A DNA stretch of 64,000 nt from JBKQVT01 sp963727245 (GTDB taxonomy: Bacteria; Planctomycetota; Planctomycetia; Pirellulales; Thermoguttaceae). Below, one piece after another: positions 28,282 through 37,640 of this stretch; position 1 is the first letter of the stretch, and each line of letters opens with the position of its first letter. The translations under genes and the position numbers were made by a program. The stretch lies in the NCBI GenBank assembly GCA_963727245.1, contig CAVSFO010000005.1:1-64000 (forward strand), in the 5' to 3' direction. The notes under the pieces were generated by a model that did not search any database, was not told the DNA's origin, and was given only the letters and a program-made list of their open reading frames with translations.

Positions 28282-29832
28282 TCATCGAGTAACCTGTTTG
28301 CCAATCGCAGAATTGTATTTGTAAACGGCCCGCCAGTAGTCGGCCCGGCTGGAAATGTAGAGCCGGTAGGTGTCGCGGTAGCTGCGCTCGGCGTCGAGCA
28401 CGTCGATCAAGGGGCGACCGCCCAGGTCGTAGGCCTTGATGATGCTGTCGCGGACCTCGGCGGCCAGGCCGATCTGCTCCTGCGCGACCGACCGGGCGTT
28501 CTGGAAGGCCGTGCTGAAATCGCGGACCGCCTCCTCGATCTCCGCCCGCAGATCGACCTCCCCGGCTTGCAGATTGAAATTGTTTTGCGCCGCCACCGAT
28601 TCGGCCTTCGCCCGGTTGCCTTGGTTGCGGTCGAACAGGGGCAAGGTCGCGGTGAGGGTAACGTCCCAGGAATCCGCGTCCGGCACGCCGATGGGGGTCT
28701 GATACTGCCGGCAGTAGCCGAATTGGGGCGTGAGTTGCGGGTAGGCCTTCCGCTGCTCGACGACCATGTTCGCCTCGGCCTTGGAAACCTGCACCCGCAA
28801 GGATTGAATGTCCGGCCGGTTCTGCTTTGCCAGGGCATAGGCGTCCTCGACGGCTAGCGGCTCTGCGGTCAAGGGGGCATCGAGATTGCCGGCCACGTCG
28901 AAGGTTGGATCGGCGTCGCGGCGGCCGAACTGCGCGCGCAGCTTGGCCTTGGCGACGGCCAGGGCCAAGTCCGCTTCACGCAGGTCTTGCTGACTCTTAA
29001 GAAGGTCCAAACGCACGCGGTTCAGCTCGACCAGCGGGCGGCCGCCGGCCTCCACGGCCCGCCGGGTAGCCACTTCAAGCCGGGTGAGGTTCTCGGTGTC
29101 CTGGCGCGCCAGGTCGAGCGAGGATTTCGCCTCCAGGACATCGAAGAACGCCAGCGCGCTGGCCGTCACGCGCTGCCGAACCAGGTCCGCGTAATCGGCC
29201 TCGGACTGCCGCACGCCCAGGTGGGCGCTGACCATCGCCGCCGCGCGCTTGCCGAAGAGAAACCAGTCGATCGGGTAGCCCACTTGCACGTCCATTTGCG
29301 AGGGCCCGCCGGGATTTGTCGGCGTGAATGGCCGCAGCGGCAGGAACAGCCCATCCGTGATAAGCGTGGGGTTGGGAGGGAGCGAACTGGTCAGCAAATC
29401 TCCGTTGGCCTGGTGGATCGCCTCCAAGCCGGCACGAATCTTGGGATCGGCCAGCATGGTCGCGGTGATCGCCTGGTCCAGGGACATCGCCGCCGGGACC
29501 GGTTCCGTCGCCGGCAGCCTCTCCGGCGGCGGCGCCGTGAGTGCCGGTCCGGACGCCTCTGGCGGCGCCGAATACCGAACCTGAATGATCGGCCCCCTGG
29601 GCTGCGGCGCCGGAGCGAAAGCCATCGGCACGGGCGGGACGACTTCGCCACCAGGCACGTAGGTCGGCAGCGCAGACGCCTCCGTGACCATCGCCCCCTG
29701 GGGCCGGGCGTCCTGGCCGACGGTGCACCCGGCCAGCGCAAGCGCGAGCCCGGCGGCGATGGCACGAAGGCCCGGGCCGAAGGACGTCCTTCGGGGCCGT
29801 GCAGCGCTCACATCGTGCAATCGGAAACGCAT
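28282..29832 (-). CDS. czcC: TolC-like outer membrane efflux lipoprotein (CzcC-like)
   Basis: 516 aa from the ATG at 29832. The signal ends in a lipobox (LALALAGC), so the protein is a lipid-anchored outer-membrane channel. A Pro-rich stretch follows, then two repeats of the outer-membrane efflux domain with long helices (SLDLARQDTENLTRLEVATR, AEIEEAVRDFSTAFQNARS). It forms the exit duct for the adjoining RND pump. An ATG further upstream would add 41 residues before the signal and is less likely. First gene of the operon. Confidence 0.9.
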   Translation of the reverse strand: MRFRLHDVSAARPRRTSFGPGLRAIAAGLALALAGCTVGQDARPQGAMVTEASALPTYVPGGEVVPPVPMAFAPAPQPRGPIIQVRYSAPPEASGPALTAPPPERLPATEPVPAAMSLDQAITATMLADPKIRAGLEAIHQANGDLLTSSLPPNPTLITDGLFLPLRPFTPTNPGGPSQMDVQVGYPIDWFLFGKRAAAMVSAHLGVRQSEADYADLVRQRVTASALAFFDVLEAKSSLDLARQDTENLTRLEVATRRAVEAGGRPLVELNRVRLDLLKSQQDLREADLALAVAKAKLRAQFGRRDADPTFDVAGNLDAPLTAEPLAVEDAYALAKQNRPDIQSLRVQVSKAEANMVVEQRKAYPQLTPQFGYCRQYQTPIGVPDADSWDVTLTATLPLFDRNQGNRAKAESVAAQNNFNLQAGEVDLRAEIEEAVRDFSTAFQNARSVAQEQIGLAAEVRDSIIKAYDLGGRPLIDVLDAERSYRDTYRLYISSRADYWRAVYKYNSAIGKQVTR

Positions 29833-30136
29833 CTTGCACCCCGAGGCATCCTTGCCCCCAACGGGAGTGGACGACCGCAACCACCTGCGGTCATGCTCCC
29901 GAACCAACCATCCATGGCTGTTTCCCCAAGGAAGTGGCCGCCAACTCGCGCGCACGTGCCCGTGTAACTCTTGTCGGCACGTTCGCTACGGCCGTTACAG
30001 ACGCACCACCGGGGATCGGACTTATGCCCGATGGATGCCCAATGCCGCCATCATAACCGGAATATCCTTCCCAGACTACCAGGGCAACTCAGACGGGGAC
30101 TGGTCCATTTTTCGGCCCAGCCGTGGTCTGATGGAT

Positions 30137-30201
30137 GGGTGCCACTGCTGGCTTGTTCAGCAGTGCGGAAAACACTGCTGGGCAAGCCAGCAGTGGCACC
30201 C
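30137..30201. repeat. Inverted repeat IR5 (same family as IR4)
   Basis: Arms 30137-30165 and 30173-30201, 29 bp with one G-T type mismatch, loop of seven bases. It lies 39 bases downstream of the CobW-type gene's stop. The rest of the 29833-30239 gap holds nothing I can name. Confidence 0.92.
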
Positions 30202-30239
30202 CTCACTCGACGACTGACAGTCCCCTGAAAACGCCTACA

Positions 30240-31358
30240 TCAGACGACGCTGTCATAGCGGTGGGTTGGCTGAGGCCGGCCGGGAAAGAAACTCCGCGTG
30301 TTGGTGATCTTGGCCTCCAGCCGCTCGCCGGCCGTGGTCTGCAAGACCTTTTCGACCGTTTCGCGCAGAACGTCCGGTTGGACGTGGACGCGGGCGTTGA
30401 TGAGCAGGGAGACGCGCCGCCGCCCCGGAGCCAGTTCGCCGCGGACCGACACGGGGCCGTCGTTGCTGGTCACGCTGCCCACCACGGCGCCGCCGTGGGC
30501 CGACAGGTAGAGCTTGAGGTGGGCGATTTCGGCCGACCGGGCGCGAAGCGCGCCGCGAATGGCCTCCAGCAAGTCGGCCGCGAAGGTCTGCCAGTCGATG
30601 TCGCCTTGGGAGTGCAATTTCGCCGCGGCGTTCAGCCAGCCCAAGGAAGCCTCGCCGGCGGCGTAGGTGTCGTAGTCCACCGCGGCAATCTTCCTGCCGG
30701 CAGGCTGGTCCCGGCTGACGTAATCGAGCCAGGCGTCCACGCCCTCGCCCGTCAGCGCCGAAATCGTCATCAGGGGCGTGTCGGGAAACCGCTCGGCCAG
30801 CGAAGCGTGCAACTCGGCCAACTCGCCGGCCGGGAGCAGGTCGGCCTTGTTCAGCACGATCAGGTCGGCCTCTTCGAGTTGCTTCTCGTAGATATAAAGA
30901 ACGTTGTCGGGAAAGCGGGGCGACTCGGCGGGCGCCGCGCGTTGCCGCAGCCGCGCCAGCACGCGCACCTGCTTCACGTCGATGAGCACGGAAAACGGCG
31001 CCACCGCGAACTGGTCCCCGTGCAGCTTCTTGAGCGGTTGCATCACGGTGGCCGACAGGTCGGTGCAACTGCCCACCGGCTCGCCGATCAGCACCTGGGC
31101 GCCGGAGTCGCGGACCAATCGTTCCATGGCGCCAATCATGTCGGGAAAGCGGCAGCAAAAGCAGCCGCCGGCCACCTCCTCGACCTGGGAACCGGTTTCC
31201 TTCAGAATCTCGCTGTCCACCAGGTCGGCTGCCTGGTCGTTGGCAATCAGTCCCACGCGCTTGCCTTGGCGGGCCAGGCGCTCGGCCGCTTGGGCCAGCA
31301 GGGTGGTCTTTCCGGATCCCAGAAACCCACCGACGAGAATCACTCGGGCAGTCGGCAT
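30240..31358 (-). CDS. CobW/G3E-type GTPase, putative metal chaperone
   Basis: 372 aa. P-loop GGFLGSGKTT at residues 8-17, the G3E metal motif GGCFCCRFPDM (about residues 64-74, C-x-C-C), LIGEPVGSCTD, and the guanine-specificity motif NKAD. Members of this family insert or deliver metals (Co, Zn, Ni) using GTP. The C-terminal domain carries no obvious His-rich metal tail. Start at 31358 is supported by AAGGAGA eight bases upstream. It faces a PadR regulator whose N-terminus also has paired cysteines, so the pair may be a metal-linked unit. Target metal unknown. Confidence 0.9.
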   Translation of the reverse strand: MPTARVILVGGFLGSGKTTLLAQAAERLARQGKRVGLIANDQAADLVDSEILKETGSQVEEVAGGCFCCRFPDMIGAMERLVRDSGAQVLIGEPVGSCTDLSATVMQPLKKLHGDQFAVAPFSVLIDVKQVRVLARLRQRAAPAESPRFPDNVLYIYEKQLEEADLIVLNKADLLPAGELAELHASLAERFPDTPLMTISALTGEGVDAWLDYVSRDQPAGRKIAAVDYDTYAAGEASLGWLNAAAKLHSQGDIDWQTFAADLLEAIRGALRARSAEIAHLKLYLSAHGGAVVGSVTSNDGPVSVRGELAPGRRRVSLLINARVHVQPDVLRETVEKVLQTTAGERLEAKITNTRSFFPGRPQPTHRYDSVV

Positions 31359-31446
31359 CTTACGTGTCTCCTTGACAGCGGGCCGAGGCTCCTCCATACT
31401 CAGGATCCCAGCATATAGGACGAACTCCAATCATGGAAGAGGTCGC

Positions 31447-31848
31447 ATGACTGCCCTGGCCGATTGTCCCTGTTCGGGCGCCACGCTCGACAAGCTGGTC
31501 CAGCCGGCGATCCTGGCCGCCCTGACCGAGGGGCCGATCCACGGCTACCGCCTGGCCGAGCGGATCAGTGAAATGACGGGCCTGTGCGGAGAGCAGCCCG
31601 ATCTGTCGGGCATTTATCGCTTCCTGAAGAAGATGGAGGCCGCCGGCCTGGTGACCTCCACTTGGCAAACTGGGGGGCAAGGCCACGCCAAGCGGCTCTA
31701 CGAGATCACGGCCGGCGGCAGGGCGTGCCTGGCCCGCTGGACTACGACCCTGGAAGTCTATCTCGAATCGATCGCGACTCTCTTGGGGGAAGCCCAAGCG
31801 GCGCTGGCCCGCAGGCCCGAACGCCATCGCAACGTCGCGTCCCCGTGA
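31447..31848 (+). CDS. PadR-family transcriptional regulator with N-terminal CPC motif
   Basis: 133 aa. PadR-type winged helix: LVQPAILAALTEGPIHGYRL, then GIYRFLKKMEAAGLV and KRLYEITAGGRACL. Before the helix lies DCPCSGATLDK, and GLCGEQ occurs in the wing region, giving three cysteines that could bind a metal. Divergent from the CobW-type GTPase with 88 bases between the starts, so it probably controls that gene. Ligand unknown. Confidence 0.85.
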   Translation: MTALADCPCSGATLDKLVQPAILAALTEGPIHGYRLAERISEMTGLCGEQPDLSGIYRFLKKMEAAGLVTSTWQTGGQGHAKRLYEITAGGRACLARWTTTLEVYLESIATLLGEAQAALARRPERHRNVASP

Positions 31849-32096
31849 CGGTTACGACGGGTCCGTCAGACTCGGACGTGAGGCAACAACTGCCTGCCGA
31901 AATGGCAGCGTGCTGGCTGCCGGAGCAGGTGGCCGGCCAAGCGTGCCAATGTCGCGCAGGTGCCTTTCAGGCTTGACGCTCAGTGCGGTTTCTTCGTAAA
32001 ATCACCCCTGGAAACCACTCTATCGGGGGTAGCTGTGCGCAGGCGTGTGTGACGTTGCGCACCATGTCGGCTGAATGCTTTGCAGAGCGAGCATAG

Positions 32097-33092
32097 ATGG
32101 ATAGGCAACCGGCGGCATCTTTTTCCGCTCGAACCTTAGTGATCGTCTTGAGCATGCATCGCAGCGGCTCGAGCCTGACGGCGAACTTGCTGCAACGGCT
32201 GGGCATGTCGCTGGGGCCATTTGAATTGATGGGCCCCGCAGAAAGCAATCCGCACGGGCACTTCGAGGCGGCGCCGGTAAATCAATTGGACGTGGAGTTG
32301 CAGCAGCGCGTGTTCGGCTTCGACGGCGATATGCCGCTCTCGGAGGAAGACCTGCGCCGCTTCCTCGCGTGCGACGGCTGCTGGAACAGCGAGCGAATGA
32401 TCTCGCAGTCCGATCTCGCCCGGGGACGCGACCAGATTCGCCAATTGGTCGAATCGGGGCCGCTCTGCGCGCTGAAGGAGCCGCGCATGTTGTTGCTGTG
32501 GCCGTACTGGATCCGCGTGCTGGGCGGTTTTCCTGGGTTGCGGGTGGTGCTGCTCACACTCGTTCGTTCCCCCCACGAAGTCGCCATGAGCATCTTCCTG
32601 CGCGGGAAGGGGAGATACGCCTATCACGACGCCCTGGCGGTGACGGCGGTGAACTTGCGGCGACTGCAGGAGATCCGCAGAACGTGGCGGGGCGAGCAGG
32701 TTCTGCTGCGGTTCGACCCGCAAACGTACGCCGAGGATATGCGATTGGCGGTAAAAGTCTGCGGCCTCAGTTGGCAAGAAGCGGCTTTCCAGGAGGTATT
32801 CGACCCCATCTGCAAGCACCACGATCCCACGCGGGTGGAACACGAAGCGCAATGGATTTTCGACGAACTCAGCGGCTTGCCGCCGTCGTTGGCAGCCCCC
32901 GAGTCGCCGCTGGCCCTTGCCCGGGACGCGGCCGTGCGCGAGAAACTGCTGCAAACATGCTTGCAATCACTTCAGGCCGGGACCGAGAGCCTGGAACGGC
33001 GCATTGCCACCTTGGAGCACATGATTTCCGTGCCCAGGTTCCAATTCAAAACGCTAGTGCACATGCTTCGTCGTCCTAAGGACGCCGCGTAA
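32097..33092 (+). CDS. Sulfotransferase-family protein
   Basis: 331 aa. The N-terminal PAPS-binding loop VIVLSMHRSGSSLTANLLQR and the second site VVLLTLVRSPHEVAMSIFLR (3'-phosphate binding) identify the sulfotransferase fold. It presumably transfers sulfate from PAPS to a sugar of the surface polysaccharide made by the cluster that follows. A carbohydrate target is inferred from the glycosyltransferases and ABC exporter nearby. The last 50 residues form a helical tail. It converges with the ABC ATPase gene, and IR7 lies between. Confidence 0.82.
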   Translation: MDRQPAASFSARTLVIVLSMHRSGSSLTANLLQRLGMSLGPFELMGPAESNPHGHFEAAPVNQLDVELQQRVFGFDGDMPLSEEDLRRFLACDGCWNSERMISQSDLARGRDQIRQLVESGPLCALKEPRMLLLWPYWIRVLGGFPGLRVVLLTLVRSPHEVAMSIFLRGKGRYAYHDALAVTAVNLRRLQEIRRTWRGEQVLLRFDPQTYAEDMRLAVKVCGLSWQEAAFQEVFDPICKHHDPTRVEHEAQWIFDELSGLPPSLAAPESPLALARDAAVREKLLQTCLQSLQAGTESLERRIATLEHMISVPRFQFKTLVHMLRRPKDAA

Positions 33093-33139
33093 CCGCGCCC
33101 GGGCCGGGAGTCGCGGGGTAGTAACCGTTCACGGCAAAA

Positions 33140-33219
33140 CACTAGCCCGAGGCGCAAGCGAGGGTGGAACGAAGGCCGACCGTTGCGTAGCACCCCCTCG
33201 CTTGCGCTTCGGGCTAGTG
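33140..33219. repeat. Inverted repeat IR7 (same family as IR6)
   Basis: Arms 33140-33164 and 33195-33219, 25 bp with one mismatch. Between the convergent sulfotransferase and ABC ATPase genes, 48 and 38 bases from their stops. Confidence 0.92.
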
Positions 33220-33256
33220 TCGGCACGGGGGCGTGAAGGGTTACCGCGTAGCAGCA

Positions 33257-34018
33257 CTAGGCGGCCTGCAACGGTCGCTGGTCCTTGCGCACCTGGTGAT
33301 AGGCGGCAATCACTTCCGCGGCGGGGCCATCGCTCACGATGCGACCGTGATCGAGCCAGAGGACGCGGTCGCAAAGCCCCTCGATCGACGCCAGATCGTG
33401 GCTGACGATAATGACCGCGCGGGCGGAGGAGATGAGGGTTCGCATGCGCTGGCGGGCCTTGAGTTGGAAGGCGGCGTCGCCGGCGGCCAGCACTTCGTCC
33501 AGCAGCAGGATCTCCGGCTCGATGGCGGTGGCAATGGCAAACGCCAGCCGCACCAGCATGCCGGCCGAATAGTAGCGGATCGACATGTCGAGGAACTGGC
33601 TCAGTTCGCTGAATTCGGCGATGTCGTCCATTTTTGCGCGGATCGTGCGCGGCGTCTCTCCTTGCAGGTAGCCGCGATACTTGATGTTGTCCCAGCCGCT
33701 GGCGTCAGGTTCAAAACCCAGGGAAAGCTCGAACAGCGAGCTGACTTTGCCCTGCACGGTGCAGCGGCCGCTGGCGGGCGGATAGATTCCGGCCACCAGT
33801 TTCAGCAGCGTGCTCTTGCCAGCGCCGTTGTGGCCGATGACGCCCACGCGGTCCCCTTCGCCGATCCGCAGGTTGATGTCTTCCAGGGCGCGGACCTCGA
33901 AGGAGTTTTCCCGGGGGCGGCGGAAGAGGCCGTGCAGCAAGTATTCTTTCAGGCTGATCCGCCCGTGACGCCGCACGTGGAAAACCAAGCCGACATTTTC
34001 CAGGTTGATCATGGTCAT
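33257..34018 (-). CDS. ABC transporter ATPase for polysaccharide export (Wzt/TagH-like)
   Basis: 253 aa. Walker A IGHNGAGKSTLLK, signature region RYYSAGMLVRLAFAIAT and Walker B ILLLDEVLAAGD, plus the SFEVRALEDINLRI start common to O-antigen and teichoic-acid exporters. It powers export of a lipid-linked glycan together with the permease just upstream. It lacks the extra C-terminal glycan-binding domain of long Wzt proteins. ATG at 34018 chosen; a TTG nine bases upstream is possible. Confidence 0.93.
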   Translation of the reverse strand: MTMINLENVGLVFHVRRHGRISLKEYLLHGLFRRPRENSFEVRALEDINLRIGEGDRVGVIGHNGAGKSTLLKLVAGIYPPASGRCTVQGKVSSLFELSLGFEPDASGWDNIKYRGYLQGETPRTIRAKMDDIAEFSELSQFLDMSIRYYSAGMLVRLAFAIATAIEPEILLLDEVLAAGDAAFQLKARQRMRTLISSARAVIIVSHDLASIEGLCDRVLWLDHGRIVSDGPAAEVIAAYHQVRKDQRPLQAA

Positions 34019-34099
34019 GGAGGGCAATCTCTCGCTCGGTGTCGGACGACGCGCGGCAGGAAGGCGGGGGAAGTCGGCAAGTTACTCTTTTACGGGTCC

Positions 34100-34885
34100 T
34101 TAGAGGTAGAAGATCATGCGGCGCTCGATGCGCGACAGCACCAAACTGGCGGCGCCGGCGGCAAGCAACGTGGCCACCGTAGCGGCCGCGTAGATTCCCG
34201 GCGACGGCAGCCGCCCGTCGAGAATCGGCTGGCGGATCAAGTCCAGAAACCAGGTCAGCGGGTTGAGGTTGACGACCCTGTCCAAGTGCCGCAATTTCAG
34301 CAACTGGGGCGGGTAGATGATCGGCGTCAGGTAGAAGAGCACCTGCAACAACACTTCCAGGAGGTGTTGCGTATCCTGGAAGAGGACGTTGACAACGCCC
34401 ATCAGAATGGCCAGGGACCAGCCCAGGACGAACAGCAGCGCCAGGGCCGGCAGCAGGGCCGGCAGCGCGGCGAGATTGCTCAGTCCGTGGACGGACCAGG
34501 AGATGATGATCGCCACCAGCAGTCCCAGCACCAGGTGAATTCCCGCCCCCAAGACCACCCGCAGGGGATAGATCGCCAGCGGCGCCGGATGCTGCCGGAT
34601 GTACGACTCGTTGTGAAAGAAGGCCTGGCAGCCGTGATTCATCGCGGTGGTAATGAAGATCCAGGCGGTCAGGCCGACGAGGAGGTAGAGGGCGAAGCCG
34701 GCTTTATCCTCCATCGGGTAGATCAGGGTGAACACCGTGAAGAGGACGGCCGTCATGGCCAGGGGGTGCAGCAGCGACCAGCCCATGCCGATCCAGGAAC
34801 CGCGGTAGCGGCTCCGCAGGTCGATATGCACCAGCGACAGCCAGAAATAGCGCAGCCGCCAGACGCCGGTCAAGTAGTTCTTCAA
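34100..34885 (-). CDS. ABC-2 type polysaccharide export permease (Wzm-like)
   Basis: 261 aa, six predicted membrane helices. The opening LKNYLTGVWRLRYFWLSLVH, with DLRSRYRGSWIGMGWSLLHP, is typical of Wzm/TagG permeases. The start is set at a TTG (34885): it has GGGAGA eight bases before it, overlaps the glycosyltransferase stop as TTGA, and matches where the family's sequence begins. An in-frame extension to 34996 would only read through the neighbour. Works with the ATPase at 33257-34018. Confidence 0.88.
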   Translation of the reverse strand: MKNYLTGVWRLRYFWLSLVHIDLRSRYRGSWIGMGWSLLHPLAMTAVLFTVFTLIYPMEDKAGFALYLLVGLTAWIFITTAMNHGCQAFFHNESYIRQHPAPLAIYPLRVVLGAGIHLVLGLLVAIIISWSVHGLSNLAALPALLPALALLFVLGWSLAILMGVVNVLFQDTQHLLEVLLQVLFYLTPIIYPPQLLKLRHLDRVVNLNPLTWFLDLIRQPILDGRLPSPGIYAAATVATLLAAGAASLVLSRIERRMIFYL

Positions 34886-36301
34886 GGCACATTCTCCCGC
34901 GACGGGGGTATCACCGTCGCGCAATCGTACTGCCGATGCACGCGGGATGTCAACGTCAACTGGGGCCTCCTCTCGGGCCGCCGCAGGGGGAGGCATTCTC
35001 CCGCAAACCGAGGCCGCCGGTTGATCTTCCCGGCGCCTGCCGTCACCCCAGGACCACCGTCCTCAGCCATCGCAGTGGAGGCCGGATCAGCCGCTCCAGG
35101 AGCGGGAAATGGCCGAGGCGCTGGTCTCAAAAAGCCATCCCGGCGGACCGTCGGCGCTTCGGCGGCCTGGTCCGCGGGCTGGCAGCCCGCCGGGTCGTCC
35201 GGACGGGCCATCGCTTCCTCGCCATCTGGATGGGCCATCGCTTCCTCGCCATCTGGATGGGCCATCGCTTCCTCGCCATCTGGATGGGCCATCGCTTCCT
35301 CGCCATCTGGATGGGCCATCGCTTCGTTGCCATCCGGGCGGGCCCTCAACGCTTCCCCGACCAACGCCCCGCGCTGCCACCGCAGCATGGACATCAAGCA
35401 ACCCGGTCCGAACCGCCCTGCTTCCAAGTCGCGACGCAGCATCCGATTCCGGATCATGACGTCATTGGCCGCGTGCTGAGCGTATCCGGCAATGATCGTG
35501 TTGCCGTAAGCGCCGCTCTGTTGACCGTCTACCCGCCAATGGTAATTGGCCAGCAGCTCGGGGACCACTCCGATATCGTACTTTTGCAGGAAGCGGATGT
35601 TGAAGTCCCAGTCGCCGAGCACCGGCAACGCGGGGTCGAACTCACCGACGGCGGCGTAGGCGTCCCTGCGGAACAGGAACGAGATAGGCGGAAAGCAGTT
35701 CGCTTCCAACATTTCGATAAGGTAGAGGTGCGTAAGATGGCTATTGAAGGGGCGCGAGGACACCACCTCGACGCGGTCGGCGGTCAGGGATTCCGTAACG
35801 GCCATGGCCTGAGTGATGACGCCGCCATAAGACGGATTGTCGTCCAGGAAACTCGTGGTGCGCTGGAGGAAGGTCGGTTGCCAGGAATCGTCGTCGTCGT
35901 GGATGACGATATAGCGGGATGGGACGGCGCGGATGGCCCTGTTCGAGGCGGCCTCGATGCTTAGAGCCTGCGCAGTGGATAAAGACGGCCCGAATCCCGG
36001 CTGCCTCGGCCTCGACGACCACGGCATCGACCCCGCTGCGTTCGGCGCCGTTATTGATGACGACCCACACCAGGTCTTGGAAGGTTTGCCGGCGAACGCT
36101 CTCCAGGGCGCGCATCAACAGCAGCGGACGGTCCTTCGTGCGAGTGATCACGGCGACCCCGGCCATGACCTTGCGCGGGTGCGACTGCCACGGCGTTTCC
36201 AGGGCGGAAATCGCGCTGCCGTGGTAGCCCGCCGCGGCGGGCGACGCCGGGGAGGGAACCGCCCGCCCGGCGTGGACGAGAGAGCTGGCGCCCGGGAGCA
36301 T
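34882..36301 (-). CDS. GT2-family glycosyltransferase with tandem-repeat C-terminus (frameshifted)
   Basis: About 473 aa. The GT-A nucleotide-sugar domain is split by one shift near 35965-35980: VAVITRTKDRPLLLMRALES is in the first frame, then ALSIEAASNRAIRAVPSRYI and the DDDD metal motif (VIHDDDDSW) in the second. LGDWDFNIRFLQKYD follows. It probably adds a sugar to the surface glycan. The start at 36301 has AAGGAG eight bases upstream. The last 170 residues contain a nine-residue repeat, HPDGEEAMA, in about four exact copies and then a Pro/Arg-rich low-complexity tail; that part may be a recent expansion without conserved function. The stop overlaps the permease start. Confidence 0.8.
35201..35349. 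repeat. 27-bp minisatellite inside the glycosyltransferase gene
   Basis: Four exact units at 35215-35241, 35242-35268, 35269-35295 and 35296-35322 (unit begins CTTCCTCGCCATCTGGATGG on the plus strand), a degenerate unit at 35323-35349 and a half unit at 35201-35214. The unit length is a multiple of three, so copy changes keep the frame. Confidence 0.93.
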
Positions 36302-36454
36302 GTGTCCATCTCCTTCTGCATGACCGCGCAGACGCCCCGCCTGTCCGGCAAATGGACTCGCGCCAGGGGCTATACTTTGCACGGTTTCAGGTCGTAATAC
36401 TTGGGCCCGGTTTCTTCCCTAAGCCGGTGTACGTGCTGTCCGCCTCTGAGGATG

Positions 36455-37237
36455 TCACCCGGCGGCAGCCGTCTTCTGGCAGTAGTAAACCCAACTCACC
36501 CAGGGCTTGCCGGCCAGTCGGTCTCGATCCGTCGCCACGACGCGCACGTCTCCCGCCGCAAGCTGGCCGATGACCTCGCGGCGGGGCACCCCGTACATTT
36601 CCATGCGAAGCTCCGACGGGGCCTCATGGTGGACCTTGGGCGGCTCGGCCCGGGCAGCGCCCCGATCCAGCCGCGCCGAGAGCTTTTTCACCAGCGCGGA
36701 GGCGAAGGACGCCGTACGATACCAGCGCGTCGGGCAATCCGGGAGTTGAAAGACCAGGACGCCGCCCGGTCGGAGAATCCTGGCGAACTCGGCAAGGTAC
36801 TGCCGCGAGTATTCGGGCCGCATGTGCTGCAGCGTGATCAGCGAGCAGATGAAAGCGAACTCGCCTGACGCGAAAGATTCCAGGTTCGCCCCCTCGTTCA
36901 CGTGATAGAAACACTTCTCCGGGTGCAGGTTGTAGCGCTGGGCATTGGCGATCATCGAGGCGGCAATGTCGACGCCGTGCACCTCGTCGAAATGGGCGGC
37001 CAGCGGTTGCGAAAGGCGGCCGACGCCGCAGCCGAAGTCCAGCGACTTGCCGCGCGGCGGACTGATGGCAAGTTGGCGACACCGCTGGAGGAGCTGTTCG
37101 ATCTGGCAACGTCCGGTCTCGAAAAACTGCTCGGGCCGCCAACGATTGCCCGCCATATCGGGCACTGTGAGGATGGCGTAGAGCGGATCCACCTTGCCGT
37201 AGCCCTCCCAGTTCCGCTTCAGTTCGGCCAACTCCAT
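36455..37237 (-). CDS. Class I SAM-dependent methyltransferase
   Basis: 260 aa. Motif I SLDFGCGVGRLSQPLA (about residues 64-79), then VHGVDIAASMI, the motif IV region FAFICSLITLQHM, and ILRPGGVLVFQLPD. Probably a small-molecule or sugar methyltransferase tailoring the polysaccharide made by this cluster; the acceptor is unknown. GGAGAAGGA precedes the ATG at 37237. An in-frame start 35 codons upstream lacks such a site. Confidence 0.88.
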   Translation of the reverse strand: MELAELKRNWEGYGKVDPLYAILTVPDMAGNRWRPEQFFETGRCQIEQLLQRCRQLAISPPRGKSLDFGCGVGRLSQPLAAHFDEVHGVDIAASMIANAQRYNLHPEKCFYHVNEGANLESFASGEFAFICSLITLQHMRPEYSRQYLAEFARILRPGGVLVFQLPDCPTRWYRTASFASALVKKLSARLDRGAARAEPPKVHHEAPSELRMEMYGVPRREVIGQLAAGDVRVVATDRDRLAGKPWVSWVYYCQKTAAAG

Positions 37238-37640
37238 GTTCCTTCTCCTCTCTGAACTCGGGGATCGAGCGGCGCTAAACCATCGTCCACGCTTTTGGGT
37301 CATCGGGATTGCCGCCGACGCCTGCCAAAGGCAAGACGCCATAAGCGAAATTCAAGCGCGCCTCTCTGGCAAGCAGGGAGCCCTGGCCCCAGGCGTGATG
37401 GGGCCGGCCGGCCACCATGCTACAGGCGCTGCGGGCAAGGGTCAACGTCAATCGCGGTTCTCTGCAAGCACGCCCCCGTAGGGGGACGGGCTGGTGGCTT
37501 GCACGGGCAGGCCCTATTCACTATTGACCCTCAGTCTGCATTGGCGATATCATCCCGCCGTTGCTTGGAATACCCGCTGGTTTGCCCGGCGATTCTTGCA
37601 GGCGGCCCTCAAACACCTTCGTGGTGCAGAAGGAGGACCC
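37238..37640. other. Divergent intergenic region
   Basis: Lies between the methyltransferase and the large membrane protein, which point away from each other, so it should hold both promoters. I could not pick a convincing -35/-10 pair or any RNA gene. Confidence 0.5.

Noticed and set aside
35201..35349. Possible CRISPR array
   Set aside because: Units are directly adjacent with no unique spacers, and they are in frame within a glycosyltransferase.
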